A stretch of 64,000 nt of DNA from Variovorax sp. Root318D1 (GCF_001424835.1 NZ_LMCQ01000019.1:231011-295010); one strand, 5' to 3'. Positions 1 to 9,054 are shown, numbered from the stretch's first letter. Notes: generated by a model from the sequence alone, not told the origin. A program made the numbers and translations.

Positions 1-563
1 TGTCCGCCCGTGGCAATGACCTTGTACGGTACGTCAGCATCGCGCAGCAGCTTGAGCAGCAGGTAGATGGATTCGGCCAGCGGAGACAGCGTGGCGGACC
101 ACCGTTCGAGGTCGGCGCGGCGGCTAGCCGCGCTGCGATGCTGCCAGGCGTAATAGGCAGGCAGGTCGAATTCGCAGGTGCCGGCCGGAATGCCCGCACG
201 GCTGCGAATGCTCATGAGCCACTCGTTTTCGGTCAGGGCCTGGCCGGCCTTGCCAGCAACCCCATTGAGGGTTGCGAAGTTGCGCTCGAGCTGGCCCACC
301 ACTTGGTCGAGCACTGCCTCGGCAATGGCCGGATTGCCGCGGTAGCTGTTGAAGACGTTCTTGTGCTTGTCGAGATCGCGCATCACGTCGGCCTTCAGGT
401 CGGCGCGCGCGGCCACGTCCATGATCTCGAAGATCGTGACCAGCGCGTAGTGATGCGAGAGCGCGGACTCGGAGGGCACCAGTTCCCCGAGACGGCGGAA
501 GAGGTGCTCCAGCCGCAGGTAGGTGCGGATGCGCTCGTTGAAAGGGTACTCGTAGAGGATCAC
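1..563 (-). CDS. zapD: Cell division protein ZapD (partial, cut by window edge)
   Basis: ZapD binds FtsZ and bundles protofilaments at the division ring. About 187 codons are visible and the C-terminus lies beyond position 1. The N-terminus reads ILYEYPFNERIRTYLRLEHL after a GTG start at 563-561, matching the FtsZ-bundling family (DUF1342, formerly YacF). The mostly helical body with the segment FEIMDVAARADLKADVMRDL also fits. GTG is chosen because the family homology begins directly after it; an upstream ATG is out of frame. An AGGA stretch lies somewhat far upstream. The gene normally follows coaE in Betaproteobacteria; here an SGNH/MBOAT pair separates them. Confidence 0.9.
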   Translation of the reverse strand, partial: MILYEYPFNERIRTYLRLEHLFRRLGELVPSESALSHHYALVTIFEIMDVAARADLKADVMRDLDKHKNVFNSYRGNPAIAEAVLDQVVGQLERNFATLNGVAGKAGQALTENEWLMSIRSRAGIPAGTCEFDLPAYYAWQHRSAASRRADLERWSATLSPLAESIYLLLKLLRDADVPYKVIATGG

Positions 564-599
564 GCGTTTGTGTCGGTTTCCTGTCGCGCAATCATAGCT

Positions 600-1616
600 T
601 CAGGGTGATTTCGATGGGGGCGTGGGCAGCACTTCGCGCACTGCGCTGAGCATGCGTTCTCCCAGTGCGAGCTGGCCGTGCATGGACATGTGGGTGTCGT
701 TCGAAAAGTAGAAGTCGCGAATCTGCGTGTGCCTCTCGCGCGTGAACGCGTACAGATCGGGGCCCAGTCCGGAGGCGCGGAACCCGGCCTCGAAATCCTT
801 GGAGTAATCGGGCTTCAGATACACGGTGGTCTTGTTGGGAATCACCATCCACATGATAGGAAGCTTGCTGTGCGCCTTTGTGAAATTCTTCATCCACTCC
901 AGGTGCGCGGGAGTCAGCGGGCCATTGTCGTCATCTTCGGCGAAAAAGGGCATCTTGTCGCACGAGCGATGGGAAAAGAGCTTGCAACCATCGGGCACCG
1001 GCCGAACCCACGTGTTCCAGTCGAAGTGAACGTCTGTTGCAGAATTTTTCGCTTTCCAGGTGTTGTAGTAGGTCGTGATCCCGGTCATGAACTGCACGTT
1101 CCAATTGGGTGCGGGGCTGGGCACCGTCTCATCGGGCGTGATCAGGGGGTGGGCCATGGCGTCGAAAGGCCGGACCATCTTCTGGCACTTCATGCTGTCC
1201 TTGGTGCGGTCGCCCAGCAGGCGCTCCACGCTCTCGATGATGATCAGCTTGCCCTTGAATCCGGTGCGCGCGATCCACTGGTCGAAGTCGCCGCAGAGCG
1301 CGTTCTCGTACTGGCCCCAATAGGTGGTCGAGACGCGGTATCCCGCCTTGACAAGCACGGACTGCCAGCGGAAGGTCATCGAGAAGCTGTCGCCGATGAC
1401 CAGGACGTCGGCTTGGTCGACGGGCGTGCCTTTCAGCACGGCAGGGTCGACCTTGGGCGGCGGGGCGGTCCAGCCGAATTCGCGTTCGGACAGGCGGCCG
1501 ATACGCGTGAGGTCGCCGTAAGGCACGGGGCTGGTGAGCGAAACGACCCACAGCACCATCAGGGCGATGTAGCCGATGAGGAAGAATCGCAGCCAGACTT
1601 TGGCGGGCGTCGTCAT
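600..1616 (-). CDS. SGNH/GDSL-type O-acetyltransferase partner protein (AlgX/AlgJ-like)
   Basis: 338 residues. An N-terminal membrane anchor (about residues 8-28) is followed by a periplasmic SGNH-type domain. The nucleophile block VIGDSFS is at residues 73-79 (Ser77), and a C-terminal NDTH (Asp307, His309) supplies the likely rest of a Ser-Asp-His triad. Such proteins take acetyl groups from a membrane-bound O-acyltransferase and place them on a polysaccharide outside the membrane. The MBOAT gene ends six bases upstream, so the two form one transcription unit. The acceptor glycan cannot be told from sequence. GDS comes before DxH, the classical SGNH order, so I do not claim it is AlgX or AlgJ itself. 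Confidence 0.75.
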   Translation of the reverse strand: MTTPAKVWLRFFLIGYIALMVLWVVSLTSPVPYGDLTRIGRLSEREFGWTAPPPKVDPAVLKGTPVDQADVLVIGDSFSMTFRWQSVLVKAGYRVSTTYWGQYENALCGDFDQWIARTGFKGKLIIIESVERLLGDRTKDSMKCQKMVRPFDAMAHPLITPDETVPSPAPNWNVQFMTGITTYYNTWKAKNSATDVHFDWNTWVRPVPDGCKLFSHRSCDKMPFFAEDDDNGPLTPAHLEWMKNFTKAHSKLPIMWMVIPNKTTVYLKPDYSKDFEAGFRASGLGPDLYAFTRERHTQIRDFYFSNDTHMSMHGQLALGERMLSAVREVLPTPPSKSP

Positions 1617-1622
1617 GTCGAA

Positions 1623-3116
1623 TCAGAATTGGAAATAGAGGAACGGGCTGTAGTTGCCCAGCTTCGAAACGCACCAGGCAAAGAGCGCGAAAGTGCCGAT
1701 TGCAAGCACGGCCGAGGAGAACCACGCCATGACGGGCTGGCCCGCAACCGCCTTCGGGTGGGGAATCCAGCGCTCCAGCGAGATCGTCGGAGGCAATGCA
1801 AGGCAGATGATGATGCCGACCAGCATGGTCTGGAAGAACTCGGGCTTGCGGAACGGCACTGGCCCCAGTTCGCTGAAGGCCGAGACAGGGGCGCCGTGCA
1901 GGCCGAGCATGCCCTTGTAGATGGCCATGGCCGTGTGGACCCCGTCGGCGCGGAAGACGACCCATGCCAGCACTACGCAGAGAAACGTTAGCAGCCAACC
2001 CAGCACGTGGCCCACGCGCCCAGGCGTTTCGCTGCGCCGCACCTTGGCGTTCCAGAGGTGGTTGATCATCAGGAACACGCCGTGCAGCGCGCCCCAGATC
2101 ACGAAAGTCCATGCAGCGCCGTGCCACAGTCCGCCGAGCAGCATCGTGAGGAACAAGTTCAGATAGCGCCGCGCCGGGCCCTTGCGGTTGCCGCCCAGCG
2201 GCACGTAGAGATAGTCGCGCAGGAAGTTCGACAGCGAGATGTGCCAGCGCCGCCAGAATTCGATGATGTTGGTCGACTTGTAGGGCGAGCGGAAATTGAG
2301 CGGCAGCTGCACGCCGAGGCACAGCGAGAGGCCCACGGCCATGTCCGAATAGCCCGAGAAGTCGAAATAGATCTGCAGCGTATAGGCCAGTGCGCCGAAC
2401 CACGAGGTGTAGAGCGTGGGCTCGATGCCCTTGTGCACGCCGTTGAACATCATGTCGGCGTACTGGCCCATCGGGTCGGCAATCAGCAGCTTCTTTGCGA
2501 GCCCGAAGGTGAAGATCGCCACGCCGAGCGCCACCTTGTTGGGGTCGAGGCGGTAGGTGGCCGGGTTCGCGAACTGCGGCATCATTTGCGCGTGATGCAG
2601 CACCGGACCTGCGATCAGGTGCGGAAAGTAGGTCACGAACAGCACATAGTGGATGAAGCTGCGCTCATGCACCTTGCCCTGCCAGCAGTCGACCAGGAAC
2701 GCGATCTGCGTGAAGGTATAGAACGAGATGCCGATCGGCAGCACGATGTGCAGCATCGGAATTTGCGACAGGCCCGCCGAGGCCAGTCCTTCGTTCACGT
2801 TGGACACGAAGAAGTTGGCGTACTTGAAGACCGCGAGCACACCCAGGTTGACGACCAGCGCCAGCACCAGCAGTGACTTGCGCTTGCGGTCGTCCCGGCC
2901 GGGCGCGGGCGAAAGGTGCAGCCCGAACCAGTAGTTGACGCAGATGGACGCAACCAGGAGCGGAAGCGCCTTGATGCTCCACCAGCCGTAGAAGAACAGC
3001 GAGGCCAGCGCAAGAAAGCCAGCTGCGGACCGGGCGTTGCGCTTGCCGATCAGGAAGAAACCGATCAGTACCAGCGGAAAAAAGACAAAAATGAAGGGAT
3101 ACGAATTGAAAAGCAT
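1623..3116 (-). CDS. MBOAT family O-acyltransferase (AlgI/PatA-like)
   Basis: 497 residues, polytopic membrane protein. The start MLFNSYPFIFVFFPLVL is typical of AlgI-like MBOAT proteins and is chosen over an open frame that continues upstream into coaE. The MBOAT core is visible: FDFSGYSDMAVGLSLCLG, then NFRSPYKSTNIIEFWRRWHI, LRDYLYVPLGGNRKG, and GGLWHGAAWTFVIWG carrying the putative catalytic His. The role is transfer of acyl (usually acetyl) groups across the inner membrane to a periplasmic partner, here the SGNH protein encoded next. No good Shine-Dalgarno sequence precedes the ATG. No glycan synthase or polymerase is visible nearby, so the modified polymer is unknown. Confidence 0.88.
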   Translation of the reverse strand: MLFNSYPFIFVFFPLVLIGFFLIGKRNARSAAGFLALASLFFYGWWSIKALPLLVASICVNYWFGLHLSPAPGRDDRKRKSLLVLALVVNLGVLAVFKYANFFVSNVNEGLASAGLSQIPMLHIVLPIGISFYTFTQIAFLVDCWQGKVHERSFIHYVLFVTYFPHLIAGPVLHHAQMMPQFANPATYRLDPNKVALGVAIFTFGLAKKLLIADPMGQYADMMFNGVHKGIEPTLYTSWFGALAYTLQIYFDFSGYSDMAVGLSLCLGVQLPLNFRSPYKSTNIIEFWRRWHISLSNFLRDYLYVPLGGNRKGPARRYLNLFLTMLLGGLWHGAAWTFVIWGALHGVFLMINHLWNAKVRRSETPGRVGHVLGWLLTFLCVVLAWVVFRADGVHTAMAIYKGMLGLHGAPVSAFSELGPVPFRKPEFFQTMLVGIIICLALPPTISLERWIPHPKAVAGQPVMAWFSSAVLAIGTFALFAWCVSKLGNYSPFLYFQF

Positions 3117-3193
3117 CGCGGGAGGGAGGGCACTCCGGCGAGCGCCTTTTTTGTCTTGGTCGTTATGCGGCCGCTGCGGCGGCAAGTCTCGGA

Positions 3194-3799
3194 TTATCGC
3201 GTGCCGGGCGGAGCCCACCGCTTCCAGAGACTCCGCACCTGGCCGCCGAGTTCCTCCAGCGAGAGCGTCTCGTTGAAAATGACCGCATCCGCGGCGGCTC
3301 GACGCGACTTGCGCGCAGCCTGCTGGGCGATCACCGCGCGTACGGCTTCGTCGGTCCAACCAGAGCGCGCCATGACGCGCCGCAACTGGGTTTCCTCGCT
3401 GGCGTCGACCACGAGCACTCTGTCCACCATGGCTCGCCAGCGGCCGGATTCGACCAGCAGCGGGACATCGAAGACCACCACGGCGTTCGGTCCCGCAGCC
3501 GACGCCATGCGCTCTGTCTCGGCACCGATCAGCGGATGCAGGATCGATTCGAGGCGTTTCCTCGCGCTGTTGTCGGCGAACACGAGTTGCCGCATGCCTG
3601 CGCGATCAAGCCCGCCATCGGGCGCGATCACCGACTGGCCGAAAGCGGCCTCGATGGCAGGCATTGCAAGGCCACCGGGCTGTGCAATGCGGCGCGCGAT
3701 GGCGTCGGTGTCGACCAGCACCGCACCTTCTGCAACCAGCAGCGCGGCAACGGTGCTCTTGCCGCTGCCGATGCCTCCCGTCAAACCGATGCGCCGCAT
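3194..3799 (-). CDS. coaE: Dephospho-CoA kinase
   Basis: 201 residues. Catalyses ATP-dependent phosphorylation of dephospho-CoA, the last step of coenzyme A synthesis. The P-loop GGIGSGKST is at residues 8-16, followed by the VDTDAIAR nucleotide-monophosphate-kinase-like segment and FDVPLLVESG. The start at 3799 (MRRIGLTGG) is preferred over a longer frame because the P-loop is N-terminal in this family. It begins 10 bases after the pilD stop, in the widely conserved pilD-coaE order. Function is confident; expression is probably from the pil operon. Confidence 0.95.
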   Translation of the reverse strand: MRRIGLTGGIGSGKSTVAALLVAEGAVLVDTDAIARRIAQPGGLAMPAIEAAFGQSVIAPDGGLDRAGMRQLVFADNSARKRLESILHPLIGAETERMASAAGPNAVVVFDVPLLVESGRWRAMVDRVLVVDASEETQLRRVMARSGWTDEAVRAVIAQQAARKSRRAAADAVIFNETLSLEELGGQVRSLWKRWAPPGTR

Positions 3800-3809
3800 C
3801 ACGGGCTCT

Positions 3810-4778
3810 TCAGCGGGCGAATGCGCCGAGCGGGAAGGCGAAAGGGATCCATTGCCGCACGAGTTCGGGACCGGCCACGAGGCAGACCAGGCCTGCACCT
3901 GCGAGGAAGGGACCGAAGGCCATGGGAATGTCCTTGTGCGCCAGCTTGCCGACGAAACGCAGCGAGAGGCCGATCACGGCGCCCACCAGCGACGAGACGA
4001 GGATGATGGCGATGAGGTAATCGGCCCCCAGCCATGCGCCCAGTGCCGCAAGCAGTTTGAAGTCGCCATGCCCCATGCCTTCCTTGCCCGTGACCAGGCG
4101 ATAGCCATGGTACACAAGCCAGAGGCTCAGGTAGCCGAACACGGCGCCCCAGACGGCCGCACTCAGCGCAATGCCGGTCCAGCCCATGGCCGCGCCGATG
4201 AGGCCCAGCCATAGCAGCGGATAGTTCAGCGCATCGGGCAGGAACTGGGTGTCGAAATCGATCAGGAACTGGCAGACCAGCAGCGCCGCGAAGGCGGCCC
4301 AGAGCGCGCCCGGGGGCGTGAGGCCAAAGCGGTATGCGCAAAGGGCGAACAGCGCCCCGGTGATCAGTTCGACCAGCGGATAGCGCGGGCTGATCGGCGT
4401 CTTGCAGGCGGCGCAGCGACCCCGCAATACCAGGTAGCTCAGCACGGGAATATTCTCGTACCAGCGGATCTTGTGCCCGCACGATCCACAGCGCGAAGCC
4501 GGCCGGGACAGGTCGAAGGGAGGCAGGCCCTCGATCGCCAGTGCTGCCTTGTCGGCCGCAGCCTCGAGGCCGGCCGGTGGCGCCGCTTTGGGCCCGAACA
4601 CCAGCGACCAGAGCGATGGAACGTCCTTGGACGACATCAGGTTGGCCACCGCGTCGGCGAGCCACTCCCGGTACATCATCGCCGGCGTGCGGTAGATCAC
4701 CACGTTGAGAAAACTACCGACCAGCAACCCGAGGACGCCGGCAAACGCGGCGTCGATCTCCTGCGAAACCAGCATCAA
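3810..4778 (-). CDS. pilD: Prepilin peptidase / N-methyltransferase
   Basis: 322 residues, polytopic inner-membrane aspartic protease. It cleaves the leader of type IV prepilins and pseudopilins and methylates the new N-terminus. The cytoplasmic zinc-binding tetracysteine is present (CGSCGH and CAACKT pairs). Both aspartate motifs are visible: IDFDTQFLPD and GHGDFKLLAALGAW. An insertion of roughly 50 residues separates the first helix from the cysteine domain. The start overlaps the pilC stop by four bases, so translation is coupled. Confidence 0.95.
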   Translation of the reverse strand: MMLVSQEIDAAFAGVLGLLVGSFLNVVIYRTPAMMYREWLADAVANLMSSKDVPSLWSLVFGPKAAPPAGLEAAADKAALAIEGLPPFDLSRPASRCGSCGHKIRWYENIPVLSYLVLRGRCAACKTPISPRYPLVELITGALFALCAYRFGLTPPGALWAAFAALLVCQFLIDFDTQFLPDALNYPLLWLGLIGAAMGWTGIALSAAVWGAVFGYLSLWLVYHGYRLVTGKEGMGHGDFKLLAALGAWLGADYLIAIILVSSLVGAVIGLSLRFVGKLAHKDIPMAFGPFLAGAGLVCLVAGPELVRQWIPFAFPLGAFAR

Positions 4779-6004
4779 ACGACTTGGCCCAGCTTGAAGA
4801 TGGGCAGGTACATCGACACCACGATGCCGCCGATGATCGTGCCGAGGAACACGATGATGATGGGTTCCATCAGGCTCGAGAGGCCCGCGACCATGTCGTC
4901 GACTTCGGACTCATAGAAGTCTGCGGCCTTCCCGAGCATGTGGTCGATGGAGCCGGATTCCTCACCGATGGCAGTCATCTGGATCACCATCGACGGGAAC
5001 AGGTTCACGTTGGTCATGGCCGAGGTGAGGCTGGTGCCGGTCGAAACTTCCTGCTGGATCTTGGCCGTGGCATCGCTGTACACCGTGTTGCCCGATGCAC
5101 CGCCCACCGAGTCGAGCGCTTCGACCAGCGGAACGCCGGCGGCGAACATGGTGGCGAGCGTGCGGGTCCAGCGGGCCACACACGATTTTTCGATCAGGGT
5201 GCCGAAGATCGGCACACGCAGCAGTGCACGGTCCATCACCCGCTGCACGCGTTCGTTGCGCTTCCAGGCCTGCAGGAAAAAGTAAGTGCCGCCGCCGATG
5301 ACTCCGAAGATCAGCCACCAATAGGAGACGAAGAATTCGCTAATCGCCATCACGAACAGCGTCGGCGCAGGCAGGTCGGCGCCGAAAGACGTGAACACCT
5401 CCTTGAACGCCGGAATCACGAAGATCATGATGATCGCGACCACCACGAACGCCACCACCACCACGGAAGTCGGATACATCAGCGCCGACTTGATCTTGGA
5501 CTTGATCGCCTCGGTCTTTTCCATGTAAGTCGCCAGGCGGTCCAGCAAGTCTTCCAGGATACCGGCGGCCTCGCCAGCCTCTACCAGGTTGCAGTAGAGA
5601 TTGTCGAAATACTTCGGAAACTTGCGGAAGGCGGCCGAAAGCGAGGTCCCGGTCTCCACGTCGCTGCGGATGTCGTTGAGCAGCTTGGCGACGCTTACGT
5701 TGGCATTGCCGCGGCCGACGATGTCGAACGACTGCAAGAGCGGCACGCCGGCCTTCATCATCGTTGCCAGCTGGCGCGTGAAGATAGCGATGTCCTTGGG
5801 CTTGATGGACCTGCCCGAGCGCATGCGCCGCTTCTTGATCTTGGATGCGAGGACCCCCTGGCGCCGCAGCGCGGCCTGCACCTGGTTCTCGCCGGCGGCT
5901 CGGAGCTCGCCACGCACGAGCTTGCCGTTGCGGTCCTTGCCCTCCCACTCGTAGACGGATTCCTTGAGCGTGTTCGAGCCGCGGGGGGATGCCACTGTAG
6001 CCAT
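4775..6004 (-). CDS. pilC: Type IV pilus inner-membrane platform protein
   Basis: 409 residues with the duplicated GspF/PilC (T2SSF) fold: cytoplasmic helical domains around residues 70-195 and 275-395, separated by membrane segments, with a final transmembrane helix near the C-terminus. The N-terminus carries the YEWEGKDRNGKLVRGE start typical of PilC, and FTRQLATMMKAGVPLLQSF is the conserved T2SSF signature. It anchors the pilus assembly motor. Lies between pilB (29-base gap) and pilD (4-base overlap). Confidence 0.95.
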   Translation of the reverse strand: MATVASPRGSNTLKESVYEWEGKDRNGKLVRGELRAAGENQVQAALRRQGVLASKIKKRRMRSGRSIKPKDIAIFTRQLATMMKAGVPLLQSFDIVGRGNANVSVAKLLNDIRSDVETGTSLSAAFRKFPKYFDNLYCNLVEAGEAAGILEDLLDRLATYMEKTEAIKSKIKSALMYPTSVVVVAFVVVAIIMIFVIPAFKEVFTSFGADLPAPTLFVMAISEFFVSYWWLIFGVIGGGTYFFLQAWKRNERVQRVMDRALLRVPIFGTLIEKSCVARWTRTLATMFAAGVPLVEALDSVGGASGNTVYSDATAKIQQEVSTGTSLTSAMTNVNLFPSMVIQMTAIGEESGSIDHMLGKAADFYESEVDDMVAGLSSLMEPIIIVFLGTIIGGIVVSMYLPIFKLGQVV

Positions 6005-6033
6005 TCGATCTCCGATTGCAGTGTGTTCGTTCG

Positions 6034-7773
6034 TTATTCGTTGGTGACCGCCACCACTTCTTCGAGTGAGGTCAGACCTTGCATGACTTTTCTGAGCCCC
6101 GACTGCCGCAGCGAGCGGACGCCCTCAGCCTCGGACTGGCGAGCGATGTCCAGCGCGCTGCCGTCGCGCAGGATGATGGACTGGATGGCTTCCGAGATCG
6201 GCATCACCTGGTAGATGCCGACCCGCCCCTTGTAGCCGCCGTTGCACACGGAGCAGCCGACGGGACGATAGGGCTTCCAGGAGCCATCGAGTTCTGTTTC
6301 CTTGAAACCCGCGTCGAGCAAAGCCTGGCGCGGCACGTCGGCCGGCGCGCGGCATATGTGGCACAGGCGGCGGGCCAGCCGCTGCGCAGTGATCAGGATG
6401 ACGCTCGAGGCGATGTTGAACGGGGCGATGCCCATGTTGCGCATGCGCGTGAGCGTCGTCGGCGCGTCGTTCGTGTGCAGCGTCGACAGCACCAGGTGGC
6501 CCGTTTGCGCGGCCTTGATCGAGATGTCGGCGGTTTCGAGGTCCCGGATTTCGCCGACCATGATGATGTCGGGATCCTGCCGGAGGAAAGCACGCAGCGC
6601 GGCGGCGAAGGTGAGTCCGGCGCGCTCGTTCACGTTGACCTGGTTCACGCCGGGCAGGTTGATTTCGGACGGGTCTTCCGCCGTGGCGATATTGACCCCG
6701 GGTTGGTTCAGCAGGTTCAGGCAGGTGTAAAGCGACACCGTCTTGCCGGAACCGGTGGGGCCCGTTACCAGCACCATGCCGTAGGGGCGGCCGATCGCGT
6801 TCAGCAGCCGCTCCTTTTCGTCGGCGTCGTAGCCGAGTGCGTCGATGCCCAGGCGTGCGCTGCTCGGGTCGAGAATCCGGATCACGATCTTTTCGCCGAA
6901 GAGCGTGGGCAGGGTGCTCACGCGAAAGTCGATCACGCGGTCCGGGCCGATCTTGAGCTTCATGCGGCCGTCTTGCGGCACGCGCTTCTCGGAAATGTCG
7001 AGCCGCGAGATCACCTTGATTCGCGACGCCAGCTTGTCCTTGATCAACGTGGGCGGGCTGGCGATCTCGCGCAGTTCGCCGTCGATGCGAAAGCGCACGC
7101 GGTAGTTGTGCTCGTAGGGTTCGAAGTGAATGTCCGAAGCCCGCATGCTGACGCCGTCGAGCAGCATCTTGTGCAGGAACCGGACGACCGGGGCGTCCTC
7201 GACCTCGGCAACGGCCGCCTGTTCGTTGGCATCGCCCGACGTATCGGCCGTGACGTCGTCGAACTCGAAGTCCCCGCCGCCGACGATGTTGTTGAGGGTT
7301 TCCGACGCACTGACCGCGGCGGCTTCGATCATGCGCGACAGCTTGTCGTATTCCGCGATGACCCAGTCCACGCCCATCTGGGACGCAAACTTGATCTTTT
7401 CCACGGCTTGCTGGTCCGAGGGGTCGGCTGTCGCAACAATGAGGCGGTTGTTGCGCTTGCTGAGCACCACGATGCGGTACGCCTGACACAGCTTCGGGTC
7501 GAGCAGGTCCTTGGGCAGGCGCTGGTGGTCGATGGCGTCCAGGTCGAGCAGCGGGGCGCCGAACGCGGAAGAAAGCGTGTGGGCCAGGTCTGCGGCCGAG
7601 ACGGCGCCACTGCCGGTCAGCTCGGCAATGAAACTGGTGCGGCCATTCAGCGACTTCTGATAGATGTCTTCCGCGGTCTTCGCAGGCAGCTTGCCGGCTG
7701 AAACCAAGGCGCGCGCAAGGCCCGGAAGGGCGATTTGCGTGTTTTCTTTAACAGGAAGTTCGGCAGCAGCCAT
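6034..7773 (-). CDS. pilB: Type IV pilus assembly ATPase
   Basis: 579 residues. Hexameric ATPase that powers pilus extension. The N-terminal GspE/MshE-type domain (about residues 20-150) is followed by the secretion ATPase with Walker A GPTGSGKT near residue 338, an Asp box and Walker B (DPDIIMVGEIRD), and a His box. A zinc-binding tetracysteine is formed by CHIC and CSVCNGGYKGRVG. First gene of the minus-strand pilB-pilC-pilD-coaE set. The promoter should lie in the 116 bases between it and tRNA-Pro, where a sigma-54-like element is seen. Confidence 0.95.
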   Translation of the reverse strand: MAAAELPVKENTQIALPGLARALVSAGKLPAKTAEDIYQKSLNGRTSFIAELTGSGAVSAADLAHTLSSAFGAPLLDLDAIDHQRLPKDLLDPKLCQAYRIVVLSKRNNRLIVATADPSDQQAVEKIKFASQMGVDWVIAEYDKLSRMIEAAAVSASETLNNIVGGGDFEFDDVTADTSGDANEQAAVAEVEDAPVVRFLHKMLLDGVSMRASDIHFEPYEHNYRVRFRIDGELREIASPPTLIKDKLASRIKVISRLDISEKRVPQDGRMKLKIGPDRVIDFRVSTLPTLFGEKIVIRILDPSSARLGIDALGYDADEKERLLNAIGRPYGMVLVTGPTGSGKTVSLYTCLNLLNQPGVNIATAEDPSEINLPGVNQVNVNERAGLTFAAALRAFLRQDPDIIMVGEIRDLETADISIKAAQTGHLVLSTLHTNDAPTTLTRMRNMGIAPFNIASSVILITAQRLARRLCHICRAPADVPRQALLDAGFKETELDGSWKPYRPVGCSVCNGGYKGRVGIYQVMPISEAIQSIILRDGSALDIARQSEAEGVRSLRQSGLRKVMQGLTSLEEVVAVTNE

Positions 7774-7862
7774 TCAGCGGAATTGCAAAAGATGTGAAAA
7801 AGTGCTTCACGATCATCGCTGAACGCCCTCGCCGTGTAAATCGCTATGTAGCAACAGGCATG

Positions 7863-7878
7863 GGCATTATTGGTGCCA
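7863..7878 (-). promoter_or_regulatory. Candidate sigma-54 (-24/-12) element upstream of pilB
   Basis: On the minus strand the sequence reads TGGCAC, five bases, then ATGCC, against the consensus TGGCAC-N5-TTGCA/T. The GG and GC dinucleotides have the correct spacing. It lies about 90 bases upstream of the pilB start and just downstream of the tRNA-Pro gene. Sigma-54 control of pilus genes through PilS/PilR is known in other bacteria, mainly for pilA. One mismatch in the -12 box and the lack of an identified activator site keep this tentative. Confidence 0.35.
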
Positions 7879-7889
7879 GCCAAAAAGAC

Positions 7890-7966
7890 TGGTCGGGGTG
7901 AGAGGATTCGAACCTCCGGCCTCTACGTCCCGAACGTAGCGCTCTACCAGGCTAAGCTACACCCCG
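7890..7966 (-). tRNA. tRNA-Pro (anticodon CGG)
   Basis: 77 bases on the minus strand including an encoded CCA end. The acceptor stem pairs CGGGGTG with CACCCCG with A as discriminator base. The T-arm contains GGTTCGAATCC, and the anticodon arm is CTACG-TTCGGGA-CGTAG, giving anticodon CGG, which reads the proline codon CCG. The D-arm region has TAGCCTGGTAGAGC. It lies between ispB and pilB, all on the same strand. Confidence 0.97.
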
Positions 7967-8016
7967 ATTGGTTGCAGAAAAAGAGAAAGTCGTCCTTGCC
8001 AACTCTTGTGAGGTGT

Positions 8017-9054
8017 TCAGGCACGTCGCTCAAGCAACTGAGCCGCCAATTGTAGCAAACCGTCGGCGTGCAAATTGGACGGAAAGTCGCGCAAGGCATG
8101 AATCGCACGCTTTGCCTCGTCGGCCGCGGCGGCACGCGAAGCCTCCAGCGCGCCCGTGCTGTGAACGATCTCGACGATCTTGCCAAGTTGAGCCGTGTCG
8201 CCGGCCTCGATGGCCGCACGCACCAGCGCGCCCTGGGCGGGGCTGCCGCGCCGCATGGCGAAGATCAGCGGCAGGGTGGTCTTGCCTTCGCGCAGGTCGT
8301 CGCCCACGTTCTTTCCCGTTTCATGGGCGTCTCCGGCGTAATCGAGTACGTCGTCGATCACCTGGAAGGCCGTGCCCAGCGCCTGGCCATAGGTGGCGCA
8401 GGCTTCCTCGACCTCGGGCGTGGCTCCTGCCAGCACCGCGGCCAGGCGCGTGCTGGCTTCGAAAAGCTTGGCGGTCTTCGAGCGGATCACGCGCAGGTAG
8501 GCTGCTTCGTCCAGCGACGCGTCGTGCATGTTCATGAGCTGCAGCACCTCGCCTTCGGCGATGACGTTGGTCGCCTCAGCCAGGATTTGCATGATGCGCA
8601 TGTTGTTTGCATCCAACATCATCTGGAAAGCACGCGAATAGAGGAAGTCGCCGACCAGCACGCTGGCGGGGTTGCCAAACGATTCATTGGCCGTCGGCCG
8701 TCCGCGGCGCAGGGTCGACTCGTCAACGACGTCGTCGTGCAGCAGCGTGGCCGTGTGGATGAACTCCACCACCGCCGCCAGGTTGAAGCGTTGCTCGCCC
8801 GTGTATCCGAGCGCCCCCGACATGAGGAGCAGCAGCGCCGGCCGCAGGCGTTTGCCGCCGGCGGAGATGATGTATTTGGAAACCTGGCTGACCAGGGGCA
8901 CGCCCGTATCGAGGCGCCGCGCAATCACACGGTCGACTTCGACCATGTCGCCGGCGATCAAATCCAGCACGGTGGCGGTGGGGGAGGTATCGGCGGCGTG
9001 AACTGGCAAAGCGTTTGCGCGCGGCGCGTCTGAATACGAAGGTGGCAGCGGCAC
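8017..9054 (-). CDS. ispB: Octaprenyl (all-trans polyprenyl) diphosphate synthase
   Basis: 345 residues. Makes the long prenyl chain of ubiquinone from isopentenyl diphosphate. The first aspartate-rich motif, DDVVD, is at residues 107-111; the second reads DDVLDYAGD. The GGKRLRPALLLL substrate-binding segment is also present. Divergent from rplU with 144 bases between, the usual ispB/rplU arrangement in proteobacteria. Octaprenyl chain length is inferred from family and lineage, not proven. Confidence 0.94.
   Translation of the reverse strand: MPLPPSYSDAPRANALPVHAADTSPTATVLDLIAGDMVEVDRVIARRLDTGVPLVSQVSKYIISAGGKRLRPALLLLMSGALGYTGEQRFNLAAVVEFIHTATLLHDDVVDESTLRRGRPTANESFGNPASVLVGDFLYSRAFQMMLDANNMRIMQILAEATNVIAEGEVLQLMNMHDASLDEAAYLRVIRSKTAKLFEASTRLAAVLAGATPEVEEACATYGQALGTAFQVIDDVLDYAGDAHETGKNVGDDLREGKTTLPLIFAMRRGSPAQGALVRAAIEAGDTAQLGKIVEIVHSTGALEASRAAAADEAKRAIHALRDFPSNLHADGLLQLAAQLLERRA

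Noticed and set aside
3117..3359. Upstream extension of the MBOAT gene into coaE
   Set aside because: The added residues are Arg-rich and unlike the family; MLFNSYPFIF is the normal MBOAT N-terminus.
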